A stretch of 35,117 nt of DNA, from contig JABSQH010000028.1 in assembly GCA_013213745.1 (NCBI GenBank), positions 1 through 35,117 of the forward strand, in the 5' to 3' direction. The notes below the pieces were generated by a model. It was not told where the DNA came from. It made no database searches and saw only the letters and a program-made list of their open reading frames with translations. Made by a program: the position numbers and the translations under genes. This DNA comes from Ilumatobacteraceae bacterium (lineage in GTDB: Bacteria; Actinomycetota; Acidimicrobiia; Acidimicrobiales; Ilumatobacteraceae). Positions 18,474 through 27,696 of the stretch are shown here, one piece after another (position 1 is the first letter of the stretch; every line of letters begins with the position of its first letter).

Positions 18474-18773
18474 GTGCTGGCAGTCAATTTCTTGTTGCTC
18501 GGCGCGGTCTTGTTCTGCATCGGCGTGTACGGGGTGATCGCCCGCCGCAACGCCGTCCTGGTGTTGATGTCGATCGAGCTGATCCTCAATGCCGTCAACC
18601 TCAACCTCATTGCGTTCGCCCTCATCAAGGGCACCGTCGACGGTCAGGTGTTCGCGTTGTACGTCGTCGCGATCGCGGCCGCTGAGGTTGGCGTCGGATT
18701 GGCGATGGTCTTGATGATCTACCGCAACCGTCGCTCGATCGCCCTCGATGAGCTGTCGGAGATGAAGGGCTGA
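18474..18773 (+). CDS. nuoK: Complex I subunit K (ND4L)
   Basis: 99 aa from GTG 18474, three helices, exactly the family length. The two proton-path glutamates are seen in LMSIELILNAVNLNLIAF and in IAAAEVGVGLAMVLMIYR. Its stop TGA overlaps the nuoL ATG (TGATG), implying coupled translation. Confidence 0.96.
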   Translation: MLAVNFLLLGAVLFCIGVYGVIARRNAVLVLMSIELILNAVNLNLIAFALIKGTVDGQVFALYVVAIAAAEVGVGLAMVLMIYRNRRSIALDELSEMKG

Positions 18774-21298
18774 TGATGCTCGCCGCAGACGCCGCACAGC
18801 TCTCGTCGGGCTGGTTCCTCGAGAACGCCTGGCTCATCGCGCTCATCCCCGCGATCGGCTTCGGGCTGATCATCGCCTTCGGCAAGAAGATGCCGATGAA
18901 GGGCTCCGAGATCGGGCTGCTGTCGATGGCCGCCTCAACGGTGCTCGCCAGCGGTGCAGCTGTTCAGTGGATCCAGCGCACCGACTCGGCCGACAAGGGC
19001 GGAGAAGAGGCGGTCGGCCTGATCCAAGCGTTCGGCCGTTCGGTGCCGACCGTGTCAGAGGGCGGCGAGGTCGAACCGTTCATCGAGCCGGTGGTGTCCA
19101 CGTGGGTGTGGTGGCAGAACTCGGGCCTCGAGTTCGGCATCGGGTCCAGCGTCGACGGCCTGGCCATCTTGTTGCTCTGGCTCGTGGCGTTCATCTCGCT
19201 GCTCGTGCAGGTGTTCAGCCTCGACTACGTGCGCGGCGACCGCCGGTACACGCACTTCTTCGCTGCCCTCACGCTGTTCTCAGCCGGAATGCTGGTGATG
19301 GTGATGGCCGAGAACATGGTCCAGCTGATCCTCGGCTGGGAGATCATGGGCCTGTGCTCGTTCATGCTCATCGGGCACTGGTGGGAGGAGTACCCCAACG
19401 CCCGCGCTGCGCTGAAGGCGTTCTTCACCGTGCGCGTCGGCGACGTCGGCCTCCTCGTCGGTACGGCGATCATCTTCTTCGGCGCCAACCAGTGGGCCGT
19501 CGACAACCTCGACTCGAACGGGTTCAACATCGCCGCAATCCAGGCGTGGGCACTGTCGGGCGAGGGATCGCACATCCTGCTGTTGATGGGTGCGATCGCG
19601 CTGTTCATCGCGTGCATCGGCAAGTCCGGTCAGTTCCCGTTGCACACCTGGCTGCCCGACGCGATGGCCGGCCCGACACCGGTGTCGTCGCTGTTGCACA
19701 GCTCGACCATGGTCGTCGCCGGCGTGTTCTTGGTGGCCCGGATCTATCCGGTGTTCTGGCAGGGCTTCAACATCGACAACGGCGGGTTGTCGTTCATCGC
19801 CGTCATCGGTGGCATCACCATCGTGATCGCTGCGCTGTTGGCGTTCGTGCAAGACGACATCAAGAAGGTGCTCGCGTACTCCACCGTCAGCCAGCTCGGC
19901 TACATGATGCTCGGTCTCGGTACGGGCGCGTGGCTGCCAGCGGTGTTCCACATCTTCACCCACGCCTTCTTCAAGTGCTGCCTGTTCCTCTGCGCCGGCT
20001 CGATCAGCCATTCGGCGTCACACCACTCCTTCGACATGAAGAAGGACATGGGCGGGCTCCGCAAGAAGATGCCGTTCACCTTCGCCGCCTGGATCGTGTC
20101 GACGTTGGCGCTTGCCGGCATCTTCCCGTTCGCCGGGTTCTGGTCGAAAGACGAGATCATCGACAACGTCGGCAACAACGGCTACGACTTCTTGCTCATC
20201 GTCGGCTTCGGCGGCGCAGCGCTGACCGCGATGTACATGACGCGGGCCACGTATCTCACCTTCTTCGGTGAGCCCCGCGGCGCCGCCGCCGGTCTGCACG
20301 ACCACGACGACTTCGACGACACCCACGCGGAAGAGCACGAGATGGAGCTGCTCACCGTCGGTGCCCCCGAAGGTCCGACCGCCGAGGAAGCCGCCGCCGA
20401 CGCGCCGAGATCACTGAGCGCGGCGACGAACACCGACCATCATGACGATCACCACGACGACCATCATGACGATCATCACGACGATCACCATGCTGAGCCG
20501 CACGAATCCGGACCACTGCTGTTGATCCCGATCCTCGTGCTGGCGTTCCTCGCGACGATCTCCGGTTTCGCCAATGCCACACCGCTCGGCGAAGAGTGGG
20601 AGTCGATCAAGAAGTACGTCGAACCACGCCCGGTCGAGGTCCCGATCGAGGACTACCTGGCGCAGGGCGCCGGGGAATCACTGCAGCTCGTCATGCCGAC
20701 AGCCACCGGCGATGCGCTCACCGCCGACGACGGCGCCAAGGTCTGCGGATTCGAGACACCTGCGGCGGGGACCGTGTGCTTCTTCCCGGCCGTGACCCAC
20801 GCCGTACCGAAGCTGTCGAAGATCCTCGCCGCCACGGCCACGGTCGTCATCGCCTTCGCCGTCGCCATCGCCTTCAACGTGGCGTACTACGGCCGGCGCA
20901 ACAAGCATCTGGTCGGTCTCACCGAGCGCTCGCGGACGCTGCGCGGTGGGTACCTATTCCTCAAGAACAAGTACTACCTCGACGCGCTCTACGAGAACGT
21001 CATCGTCCGCTGGGTCGCGCATCCCATCGCCAAGGCGGCGTACTGGATGAACCAGAAGATCATCGACGCCACCGTCGACGGCGTCGGCAAGTCCACCCGA
21101 CGCACCGGCCAATGGGTCTACGACAACATCGACCAGAAGGTCGTCGACGGCGCGGTCAACGGATCGGGATTCGTCGCCTCCGAAACCGGCCACGGTCTGC
21201 AGCCCGTGCAGTCCGGCAAGGTCAGCCAATACGGGGCTCTGCTGTTCGGCGCAGCCGCCGTCGGCGCCATCGTCCTCGTGATCGTGAATGTGAGCTGA
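18773..21298 (+). CDS. nuoL: Complex I subunit L (ND5) with enlarged His/Asp-rich loop
   Basis: 841 aa, well above the 613 aa of E. coli NuoL. The antiporter-like core is intact: SLDYVRGDRRYTHFFAAL, then ENMVQLILGWEIMGLCSFMLIG with the conserved Glu, GKSGQFPLHTWLPDAMAGPTPVSSLLHSSTMVVAGV with the broken helix and Lys, and KKVLAYSTVSQLGYMMLGLG. Extra length sits in a soluble segment at about residues 505-580, which holds two acidic His clusters, the second a tandem (HHDD)4HH at residues 556-573. It sits just before the PHES-P motif that starts the next helix. Another extension of about 60 polar residues follows (PRPVEVPIEDYLAQG...). The C-terminus carries the lateral-helix region and a final anchor helix. 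ATG 18773 or 18776. Confidence 0.95.
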   Translation: MMLAADAAQLSSGWFLENAWLIALIPAIGFGLIIAFGKKMPMKGSEIGLLSMAASTVLASGAAVQWIQRTDSADKGGEEAVGLIQAFGRSVPTVSEGGEVEPFIEPVVSTWVWWQNSGLEFGIGSSVDGLAILLLWLVAFISLLVQVFSLDYVRGDRRYTHFFAALTLFSAGMLVMVMAENMVQLILGWEIMGLCSFMLIGHWWEEYPNARAALKAFFTVRVGDVGLLVGTAIIFFGANQWAVDNLDSNGFNIAAIQAWALSGEGSHILLLMGAIALFIACIGKSGQFPLHTWLPDAMAGPTPVSSLLHSSTMVVAGVFLVARIYPVFWQGFNIDNGGLSFIAVIGGITIVIAALLAFVQDDIKKVLAYSTVSQLGYMMLGLGTGAWLPAVFHIFTHAFFKCCLFLCAGSISHSASHHSFDMKKDMGGLRKKMPFTFAAWIVSTLALAGIFPFAGFWSKDEIIDNVGNNGYDFLLIVGFGGAALTAMYMTRATYLTFFGEPRGAAAGLHDHDDFDDTHAEEHEMELLTVGAPEGPTAEEAAADAPRSLSAATNTDHHDDHHDDHHDDHHDDHHAEPHESGPLLLIPILVLAFLATISGFANATPLGEEWESIKKYVEPRPVEVPIEDYLAQGAGESLQLVMPTATGDALTADDGAKVCGFETPAAGTVCFFPAVTHAVPKLSKILAATATVVIAFAVAIAFNVAYYGRRNKHLVGLTERSRTLRGGYLFLKNKYYLDALYENVIVRWVAHPIAKAAYWMNQKIIDATVDGVGKSTRRTGQWVYDNIDQKVVDGAVNGSGFVASETGHGLQPVQSGKVSQYGALLFGAAAVGAIVLVIVNVS
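20438..20491 (+). repeat. 12-bp tandem repeat encoding (HHDD)n in nuoL
   Basis: Four and a half copies of a degenerate 12-bp unit (CA-C/T CA-C/T GAC GA-C/T) encode HHDDHHDDHHDDHHDDHH. Synonymous third-base differences between copies show the array is not a very recent expansion. Unit length is a multiple of three, so slippage would change loop length without breaking the frame. Confidence 0.9.
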
Positions 21299-21311
21299 GA
21301 GAGAACACCCC

Positions 21312-22940
21312 ATGGAAACCCTTACCGATCAGAACTGGTTGCTGAGCGTCGGCGTCTTCTTGCCGCTCGTCGGCGTGCTGGTGATGATGTTCATCCCGCG
21401 CGACGACGAGTCGACACACAAGACGATCGGCATCGTCACTGCCGGTGCCACCTTGGTGATCGGCCTCATCACGCTGCTCAACTTCGACTACGACCAGAGC
21501 GAGAAGTTGCAGTTCTTCGTCGACGCCGAGTGGATCCCGGTGATCAACTCGAACTACACGGTTGGCCTCGACGGCATCAGCCTGCCGCTGTACGTGTTGT
21601 CGATGGCGGTGACGTTCCTGGTGATGATCTACACCTGGGACAACATGCCCGACGCGGGGAACCCCAAGGCGTTCTACATGTTGATGCTGGTGTTGCAGAC
21701 CGGCATGGCCGGCACCTTCGTCGCCCAGGACCTGATCCTGTTCTTCGTCTTCTTCGAAGTGGTGCTGCTCCCGATGTACTTCATGATCGGCGTGTGGGGT
21801 GGCGAGAACCGCAAGTACGCCTCGCTGAAGTTCTTCCTGTACACGATGTTCGGCTCGGCGTTCATGCTCGTTGCCTTCCTCGCACTGTTCTTCCAGACCG
21901 ACGCCGTCAGTTTCGGCTTCGCACATCTCGTCGACGCCGGCGCATCGGTCGATCGCGATGTTCAGATCTGGATCTTCGCCGGCATGTTCCTCGGCTTCGC
22001 CGTGAAGGTACCGATGTTCCCGTTCCACACCTGGTTGCCGGACGCCCACACCCAGGCGCCCACGCAGGGCTCGGTGATCTTGGCGGCGATCCTGCTCAAG
22101 CTCGGCACATACGGGTTCGTGCGCATCGCCATCCCGATGCTCCCCGAAGGCGCCAAAGCATGGGCGCCGGTCATCGGCATCCTTGCCGTGATCGGGATCA
22201 TCTACGGCGCGCTTGGTTGCTTGGCACAAACGGACATGAAGCGCCTGATCGCGTTCTCATCGGTGGCCCACATGGGCTTCGTCATGCTGGGCATCGCCAC
22301 GCTCACCGAGTTCGGCATCAACGCAGCGATCTTCGGCATGGTCGCCCACGGCCTGATCACCGGCATGTTGTTCTTCCTCGCCGGCTCCGTGAAACACCGC
22401 TACCACACCCTCGAGATCAAGCGTCTCTCGGGCATGTTGGTGCAAGCGCCGCGCCTCGGTTGGATCCTCGGGTTCTCGGCGATGGCCTCGCTCGGTCTGC
22501 CTGGTCTCGCCGGGTTCTGGGGCGAGTTCCCCGTGATCCTGTCGGCGTACAACCCGAACTTCGGGCTGAGCGAGGAGCTGTTCCGCACGCTGATGGTGAT
22601 CGCCGCCGTCGGTACGGTGCTCGCTGCGGCGTATCTGCTGTGGCTGTACCAGCGCACCGCCTTCGGCGAGCCGAGCGACGAGTTCACCAGCGGCCACGGC
22701 TCGAGTGATGGCGACGGCGCGCACCATGGCGCCACGCCCCAGCCGGTCGGTGCGGCCGTCAACGACGACGCCGACCATGGTGACGAGATCTACGACGTCA
22801 CCCCGATCGAATGGGTGGCGTGGACGCCGTTCCTCGTCTTCATCGTCGTGTTCGGTGTCTACCCGCAGCTCATGTTCCAGGTGATCGACCCTGCCGTGAC
22901 TGACATGGTCGCGCGCCTCGGGGAGACGCTCGGTCCGTGA
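21312..22940 (+). CDS. nuoM: Complex I subunit M (ND4)
   Basis: 542 aa from ATG 21312, 13 nt after nuoL. Antiporter-like proton channel. Signatures: LILFFVFFEVVLLPMYFMIGVWGGENRKYASLKFFLYTM-type segment with the key Glu, VPMFPFHTWLPDAHTQAPTQGSVILAAILLKLGTYG with the broken helix and Lys, and KRLIAFSSVAHMGFV. A polar, His/Asp/Gly-rich loop near residues 455-495 (HGSSDGDGAHHG, then DDADHGDE) again exceeds the usual length, echoing nuoL. Its stop overlaps the nuoN GTG start (GTGA). Confidence 0.96.
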   Translation: METLTDQNWLLSVGVFLPLVGVLVMMFIPRDDESTHKTIGIVTAGATLVIGLITLLNFDYDQSEKLQFFVDAEWIPVINSNYTVGLDGISLPLYVLSMAVTFLVMIYTWDNMPDAGNPKAFYMLMLVLQTGMAGTFVAQDLILFFVFFEVVLLPMYFMIGVWGGENRKYASLKFFLYTMFGSAFMLVAFLALFFQTDAVSFGFAHLVDAGASVDRDVQIWIFAGMFLGFAVKVPMFPFHTWLPDAHTQAPTQGSVILAAILLKLGTYGFVRIAIPMLPEGAKAWAPVIGILAVIGIIYGALGCLAQTDMKRLIAFSSVAHMGFVMLGIATLTEFGINAAIFGMVAHGLITGMLFFLAGSVKHRYHTLEIKRLSGMLVQAPRLGWILGFSAMASLGLPGLAGFWGEFPVILSAYNPNFGLSEELFRTLMVIAAVGTVLAAAYLLWLYQRTAFGEPSDEFTSGHGSSDGDGAHHGATPQPVGAAVNDDADHGDEIYDVTPIEWVAWTPFLVFIVVFGVYPQLMFQVIDPAVTDMVARLGETLGP

Positions 22941-24463
22941 TCGCTGTCGTCTCGTCCGTGCTGGCGCAGGCCAGCGAGTGGGTGTCGCCCACGATCGACT
23001 GGCACGCGCTCGCGCCGGAGATCGTGTTGGTCATCGGCATCAACATCGTGTTGCTGCTCGATCTGCAATTGCCTGACTCCAAGAAGTGGGCAATGGCCTC
23101 GATCACCGGCTTCGTGTTGCTCGCCGCGTTCATCCCGGTGGTCACGCTGTGGGTCATCGGCGACGACACCAGATCGCTGTTCGACGGGCGCTACGTGATC
23201 GACGAGTACGCGCTCGTGCTCAAGGGCCTGTTCCTGCTCGCTGCGTACGTGATCGTGCTGATGAGCCAAACCGAGCTCGAAGAGGGCGGCTACTACCAGG
23301 GCGAGTTCTACGTGCTGCTGCTGTGCAGCGTGCTCGGCATGGTGATGATGGCGTCGTCGCGCGATCTCGTCAGCATCTTCGTCGCCCTCGAATTGCTGTC
23401 GATCCCGGCGTACATGATGGCCGCCTGGCGCAAACGCGACGAGAAGTCGAATGAAGCCGGCGTGAAGTACTACTTGCTCGGCGTGTTTGCGTCGGCCGTG
23501 CTGTTGTACGGCATGAGCCTGCTGTACGGCGCCACGCGATCGACCTTGTTGACCGACATCGGCGCGGCACTGTCCGATGGCGATCTGATCGCTCTCGAAG
23601 TTGTTGCGGTCGTGTTCGTCTTGTGTGGGTTCGCCTTCAAGATCTCGGCGGTGCCGTTCCACACGTGGGCTCCCGATACGTACGAGGGTGCGCCATTGCC
23701 GGTCACGGCGTTCTTGTCGGTGGCGTCGAAGGCCGCTGGCTTTGTTGCGTTGATGAGCATCATCTTCATCGCCTTCCCTGGAGCCGACGGCGTATCCGAG
23801 CCGCTGATCTGGACGTTGGCCGTGCTCACGATGACCATCGGCAACGTGTTGGCGCTTCGGCAAACCAACGTCGTGCGCCTGCTCGCGTACTCGTCGGTGA
23901 GCCAGGGTGGCTTCATCTTGATGCCGCTGGCGTACGCCGGCGATCCCAATGCCGGCGGTTCTGCGCTTAACGCCGTGATCGTGTACCTGCTCGTGTACGC
24001 CTTCATGAACCTCGGCGCCTTCGCCGTTGTCATGGCCGTCACCCGCAAGACACGCAGTGCCGAGATGTCGGCGTTCGGCGGGTTGTTCGGATACGCGCCG
24101 GGCCTCGCCACTGCGATGACGATCTTCTTCGCATCGCTCGCCGGCATCCCACCCCTCGGTGGCTGGTTCGCGAAGTTCAACGCCTTCCGCGCCGTGCTCG
24201 ATGCTGGCACCACCTCGGCGTACGTGCTCGCCGCGATCGCTGCGGTCAACACGGTGATCGCCGCGGCGTACTACATGCGGGTGTTGCGCATCGTGTGGAT
24301 GGACGACGCGCCCGACGGTGACACGTCGCCGATCGTCACGCCGGCGCCGATCGCGGCGGCGCTCGGGCTGACCGTGATCGGCACGATCGTGCTCGGCGTG
24401 CTGCCGAACATCGTCGCCCGCTTCGGCGACGTCGACACGCTCACTGGCGCGCTCGGGTCCTGA
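22937..24463 (+). CDS. nuoN: Complex I subunit N (ND2)
   Basis: 508 aa from GTG 22937. The third antiporter-like channel. Marks: SRDLVSIFVALELLSIPAYMMAAW with the conserved Glu, KISAVPFHTWAPDTYEGAPLPVTAFLSVASKAAGF with the broken-helix Lys, and NVVRLLAYSSVSQGGFIL. It ends the eleven complex I genes. The methyltransferase gene starts 29 nt later with no terminator between, so it is probably on the same transcript. Confidence 0.96.
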   Translation: MIAVVSSVLAQASEWVSPTIDWHALAPEIVLVIGINIVLLLDLQLPDSKKWAMASITGFVLLAAFIPVVTLWVIGDDTRSLFDGRYVIDEYALVLKGLFLLAAYVIVLMSQTELEEGGYYQGEFYVLLLCSVLGMVMMASSRDLVSIFVALELLSIPAYMMAAWRKRDEKSNEAGVKYYLLGVFASAVLLYGMSLLYGATRSTLLTDIGAALSDGDLIALEVVAVVFVLCGFAFKISAVPFHTWAPDTYEGAPLPVTAFLSVASKAAGFVALMSIIFIAFPGADGVSEPLIWTLAVLTMTIGNVLALRQTNVVRLLAYSSVSQGGFILMPLAYAGDPNAGGSALNAVIVYLLVYAFMNLGAFAVVMAVTRKTRSAEMSAFGGLFGYAPGLATAMTIFFASLAGIPPLGGWFAKFNAFRAVLDAGTTSAYVLAAIAAVNTVIAAAYYMRVLRIVWMDDAPDGDTSPIVTPAPIAAALGLTVIGTIVLGVLPNIVARFGDVDTLTGALGS

Positions 24464-24492
24464 CCGCGCCGCCGACCGCGTCAGAGGTCGCG

Positions 24493-25527
24493 ATGACCGA
24501 CGAGATCCGCGCTGAGATCGACCGACACGGAGCCATTCCATTCGAACGGTTCATGGAGCTCGCTCTGTACGGCGAGCACGGTTTCTACACCCGCCTCGAC
24601 GGCGGGTCGGCAGGACGACGCGGCGATTTCCTCACCTCGCCCGAGGTCGGCCCGTTGTTCGGTGCGGTCGTGGCGCGAATGCTCGACGCCGAATGGGCGC
24701 GCCTCGGCCAGCCCGAGCCGTTCACGGTTGTCGATGCCGGCGCGGGCCCCGGAACCCTCGCGCGGGCCGTGCACGCCGCCACGCCGGCGTGCCGCGATGC
24801 GATGTCGTATGTCGCGGTGGAGACCTCGCCAGCGCAGCGAGAACGGCATCCCGACGGCGTCCGGTCGGTCGCCGCGCTTGCCGACGTCGGGCCGCCGAAC
24901 TCGATCGACGGGGTGGTCATCGCCAACGAGCTGCTCGACAACGTGCCGTTCCGGCTGGCCGTGTTCGATGGCGGCTGGCGCGAGGCGTATGTGCTGGTCG
25001 ACGGTCGCGGCGACTTTGCCGAGCGTCTGTCGGCACCGTTCGATCCAGTGCCGCCGGAACTGCCGGCAACGGCTCCGCACGGTGCGCGTGCGCCGCTGAT
25101 GCAACGAGCCAGTGATCTCGTCGCAGTCGCTCGCGATCTGGTGCGGTCGGGCAGTGTGGTGATGTTCGACTACGGAGTGCCCCGCACCGCCGAGCTGGCG
25201 CTGCGTCCCTGGCGCGACTGGTTGCGGACCTATCGCGACAACGCTCGTGGCGAGCACTACCTCACCAGCCCCGGAATGCAGGACATCACCGCCGACGTCC
25301 CGGTTGATCAACTGCCGTCGCACGACGCGCTGCGTACCCAGGCGCAATGGTTGGCCCGGTGGGGGATCGAGGACCTGGTCGCCGAGGGCAAGGCCGTGTG
25401 GGCCGAACGCGCCGCCCGCCCCGACCTCGAGGCGATGCGCATGCGCAGCCGCGTCAGCGAGTCCGAGGCCCTCCTCGACCCCTCCGGCCTCGGCGCCTTC
25501 CTCGCCCTCGAGTGGCGCACCCCGTAG
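24493..25527 (+). CDS. MidA/NDUFAF7-family protein arginine methyltransferase
   Basis: 344 aa from ATG 24493, with GAGG at 24484-24487. It belongs to the COG1565 SAM-dependent methyltransferase family by these marks: HGAIPFERFMELALYGEHGFYT at the N-terminus, DFLTSPEVGPLFG, the SAM loop VDAGAGPGTLARAV, then VVIANELLDNVPF, and MFDYGVPR. The mitochondrial member NDUFAF7 dimethylates an Arg of the complex I 49-kDa subunit and is needed for assembly. Here the gene directly follows nuoN, and NuoD retains the corresponding Arg (Arg89, by eye alignment). The natural inference is a complex I assembly methyltransferase. Activity on NuoD in bacteria is not something I know to be shown. Confidence 0.85.
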   Translation: MTDEIRAEIDRHGAIPFERFMELALYGEHGFYTRLDGGSAGRRGDFLTSPEVGPLFGAVVARMLDAEWARLGQPEPFTVVDAGAGPGTLARAVHAATPACRDAMSYVAVETSPAQRERHPDGVRSVAALADVGPPNSIDGVVIANELLDNVPFRLAVFDGGWREAYVLVDGRGDFAERLSAPFDPVPPELPATAPHGARAPLMQRASDLVAVARDLVRSGSVVMFDYGVPRTAELALRPWRDWLRTYRDNARGEHYLTSPGMQDITADVPVDQLPSHDALRTQAQWLARWGIEDLVAEGKAVWAERAARPDLEAMRMRSRVSESEALLDPSGLGAFLALEWRTP

Positions 25528-25653
25528 CCGAAAAACCGGGGACTTCGTGCGTTTTTCGCACGGAATGGCGAACAGAACCGAGGCTCGTCGGGGCGTCACC
25601 CGGTTCTGTTCGCGAGCACGTGCGGTTTTGGCACGGAATCCCCGGTTTTTCGG
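25528..25653. repeat. 126-bp nested near-palindrome after the nuo operon
   Basis: It begins on the base after the methyltransferase stop. Outer arms: perfect 15-bp inverted repeat at 25528-25542 and 25639-25653. Inner arms: perfect 13-bp inverted repeat at 25568-25580 and 25601-25613. Both arms are separated by exactly 25 nt, and each 25-nt insert holds its own small hairpin (GTGCG-T-rich loop-CGCAC on the left, GTGC-loop-GCAC on the right). Those two hairpins are also a 21-bp direct repeat (25546-25566 and 25619-25639, 19 of 21 identical). A 20-nt centre (25581-25600) separates the halves. It could be a terminator, a structured RNA or a miniature mobile element. Confidence 0.85.
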
Positions 25654-25716
25654 AGGGGTGGTGGCGCAGGGAAATGCGCTGAGCGTCGGGCAGCTCTGCA
25701 CGTGCCGCAGCTGATC

Positions 25717-25722
25717 TACCAT
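25717..25722 (+). promoter_or_regulatory. -10 hexamer TACCAT for leaderless acs
   Basis: TACCAT ends 7 nt before the acs ATG at 25730, and no Shine-Dalgarno lies between. No good -35 is seen. Confidence 0.45.
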
Positions 25723-25729
25723 CGCCGAC

Positions 25730-27688
25730 ATGGCCGAATCCGGGGACCCGACCAGCGACACGATCAACGCCTTGATGGCCGAGGACCGCGTGTTCCCGCC
25801 GCCGGATTCGTTCAAGAACGACGCACTCGTCACCGGGACGTTTCTCTACGACGAGGCCAGCCAGGACGACGAAGCCTTCTGGGCGCGCCAAGCCGCCGAG
25901 CTTGTCGACTGGGACACCGAGTGGGACACCATCCTGGACTGGCAGCTCCCCGACGCCAAGTGGTTCGTCGGAGGCACGCTCAACGTGGCGCACAATTGCC
26001 TCGACCGTCATGTCGCCGCGGGGCGCGGCGACAAGGTCGCGATCCATTGGGAGGGTGAGCCCGGAGACACCCGCACGATCACCTACGCCGAACTGCTCGA
26101 GGAGGTGTGTCGGTTCGCCAACGCACTGAAGGGACTCGGCGTCGAGGCGGGCGACCGCATCAACATCTACCTCCCGATGATTCCCGAGGCGGCGGTGGCG
26201 ATGCTCGCCTGTGCGCGCATCGGCGCGGTTCACAGCGTGGTGTTCGGCGGGTTCTCCAGCCAGTCGCTCGCCGATCGGATCAACGATGCCGAAGCCAAGG
26301 TGCTGATCACCGCCGACGGCGGCTACCGGCGGGGCGCAGTGTTCCCGCTCAAGCCGGCCGCCGACGAGGCCATCGCCGAGACCCCGTCGATCGAACACGT
26401 CGTGGTGGTGCAGCGCGGTGGGAACGACGTCGACATGGTCGACGGGCGCGACCACTGGTATCACGAGTTGATCGGGGGAGCATCGAGCGAATGCCCGGCC
26501 GAACCGTTCGACGCCGAGCACCTGCTGTTCCTGCTGTACACCTCCGGTACGACCGGGCGCCCCAAGGGCATCATGCACACCACCGGCGGCTACCTCACCC
26601 ATGTGACGTACACGCACAAATACGTGTTCGATCTGCATCCGGAGACCGACGTGTACTGGTGCACCGCCGATGTCGGCTGGATCACCGGGCACAGCTACAT
26701 CGTGTACGGCCCGCTGTCGAACGGTGCGACGCAGGTGATGTACGAGGGCGTTCCCAACTATCCGGGCAACGACCGCTTCTGGGAGATCGTCGCCAAGTAC
26801 GGAGTGACGATCTTCTACACGGCGCCGACCGCCATTCGAACGTTCATGAAGTGGGGCGATGCCGAGCCCGCGAAACACGATCTGTCGTCGCTGCGGGTGC
26901 TCGGGACCGTCGGTGAACCGATCAACCCCGAAGCGTGGATGTGGTACCACGAACACATCGGTGGCGGGCGTTGTCCCATCGTCGATACGTGGTGGCAGAC
27001 CGAGACCGGCGGGATGATGATCTCGCCGCTCCCCGGCGCCACGACCACCAAACCGGGCTCGGCAACGTTCCCGCTCCCCGGCGTACGCGCCGAGATCGTC
27101 GACGACGACGCCAACCGCATCGATGTCGGTGGTGGCTACCTCACGTTGACGCGCCCGTGGCCGGGGATGTTGCGCGGCATCTGGGGTGACCCGCAGCGAT
27201 TCCGCGACACGTACTGGTCGCGCTTTCCCGACCGGTACTTCGCTGGCGATGGCGCCAAGCTCGACGACGACGGTTACCTGTGGCTGCTCGGCCGGGTCGA
27301 CGACGTGATGAACGTGTCCGGCCACCGCATTTCGACGACCGAGGTCGAGTCGGCACTCGTCTCCCACCCGTCGGTCGCCGAGGCGGCTGTTGTCGGTGCA
27401 ACCGACGACACCACCGGCCAGGCGATTTTTGCCTACGTGATCTTGCGCGGCGACAGCGACGCCGACGAGGACGTGTTGCGCGCCCACGTGGCCGAAGAAA
27501 TCGGCGCGATCGCCAAGCCGAAGCGCATCTTCCTCACGCCCGATCTGCCGAAGACCCGGTCGGGCAAGATCATGCGCCGTCTGCTGCGCGACGTTGCGGA
27601 GGGCCGCAACATCGGTGACACGACCACGCTCGCCGACGCGTCGATCGTCGACGAGCTCCAGGCGCGAGCGACCAGCAGCGACGATTAA
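25730..27688 (+). CDS. acs: Acetyl-CoA synthetase (AMP-forming)
   Basis: 652 aa, standard length. It makes acetyl-CoA from acetate, ATP and CoA through acetyl-AMP in the cytoplasm. ANL-superfamily marks in order: [23 protein letters not shown]-type core, the P-loop [11 protein letters not shown] at residues 270-280, [16 protein letters not shown], the W(W)QTETGG acetate-pocket/ATP motif, [27 protein letters not shown] (hinge), and K613 in [10 protein letters not shown]. That lysine is the one whose acetylation switches off Acs in Salmonella, so the same control is possible. It stands alone, after the 126-bp palindrome and before an unrelated membrane protein. Confidence 0.96.
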   Translation: MAESGDPTSDTINALMAEDRVFPPPDSFKNDALVTGTFLYDEASQDDEAFWARQAAELVDWDTEWDTILDWQLPDAKWFVGGTLNVAHNCLDRHVAAGRGDKVAIHWEGEPGDTRTITYAELLEEVCRFANALKGLGVEAGDRINIYLPMIPEAAVAMLACARIGAVHSVVFGGFSSQSLADRINDAEAKVLITADGGYRRGAVFPLKPAADEAIAETPSIEHVVVVQRGGNDVDMVDGRDHWYHELIGGASSECPAEPFDAEHLLFLLYTSGTTGRPKGIMHTTGGYLTHVTYTHKYVFDLHPETDVYWCTADVGWITGHSYIVYGPLSNGATQVMYEGVPNYPGNDRFWEIVAKYGVTIFYTAPTAIRTFMKWGDAEPAKHDLSSLRVLGTVGEPINPEAWMWYHEHIGGGRCPIVDTWWQTETGGMMISPLPGATTTKPGSATFPLPGVRAEIVDDDANRIDVGGGYLTLTRPWPGMLRGIWGDPQRFRDTYWSRFPDRYFAGDGAKLDDDGYLWLLGRVDDVMNVSGHRISTTEVESALVSHPSVAEAAVVGATDDTTGQAIFAYVILRGDSDADEDVLRAHVAEEIGAIAKPKRIFLTPDLPKTRSGKIMRRLLRDVAEGRNIGDTTTLADASIVDELQARATSSDD

Positions 27689-27696
27689 CCCAATCG

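Noticed and set aside
20438-20491. CRISPR-like or regulatory repeat array in nuoL
   Set aside because: The 12-bp units have no spacers, are in frame and encode HHDD; they are part of the coding sequence.
22859-24541. 560-codon minus-strand frame opposite nuoN
   Set aside because: His/Arg/Glu-rich text is the reverse of a hydrophobic membrane protein in GC-rich DNA; nuoN is certain.
25454-27487. 677-codon minus-strand frame opposite acs
   Set aside because: No recognisable motif; acs on the plus strand has every family motif.
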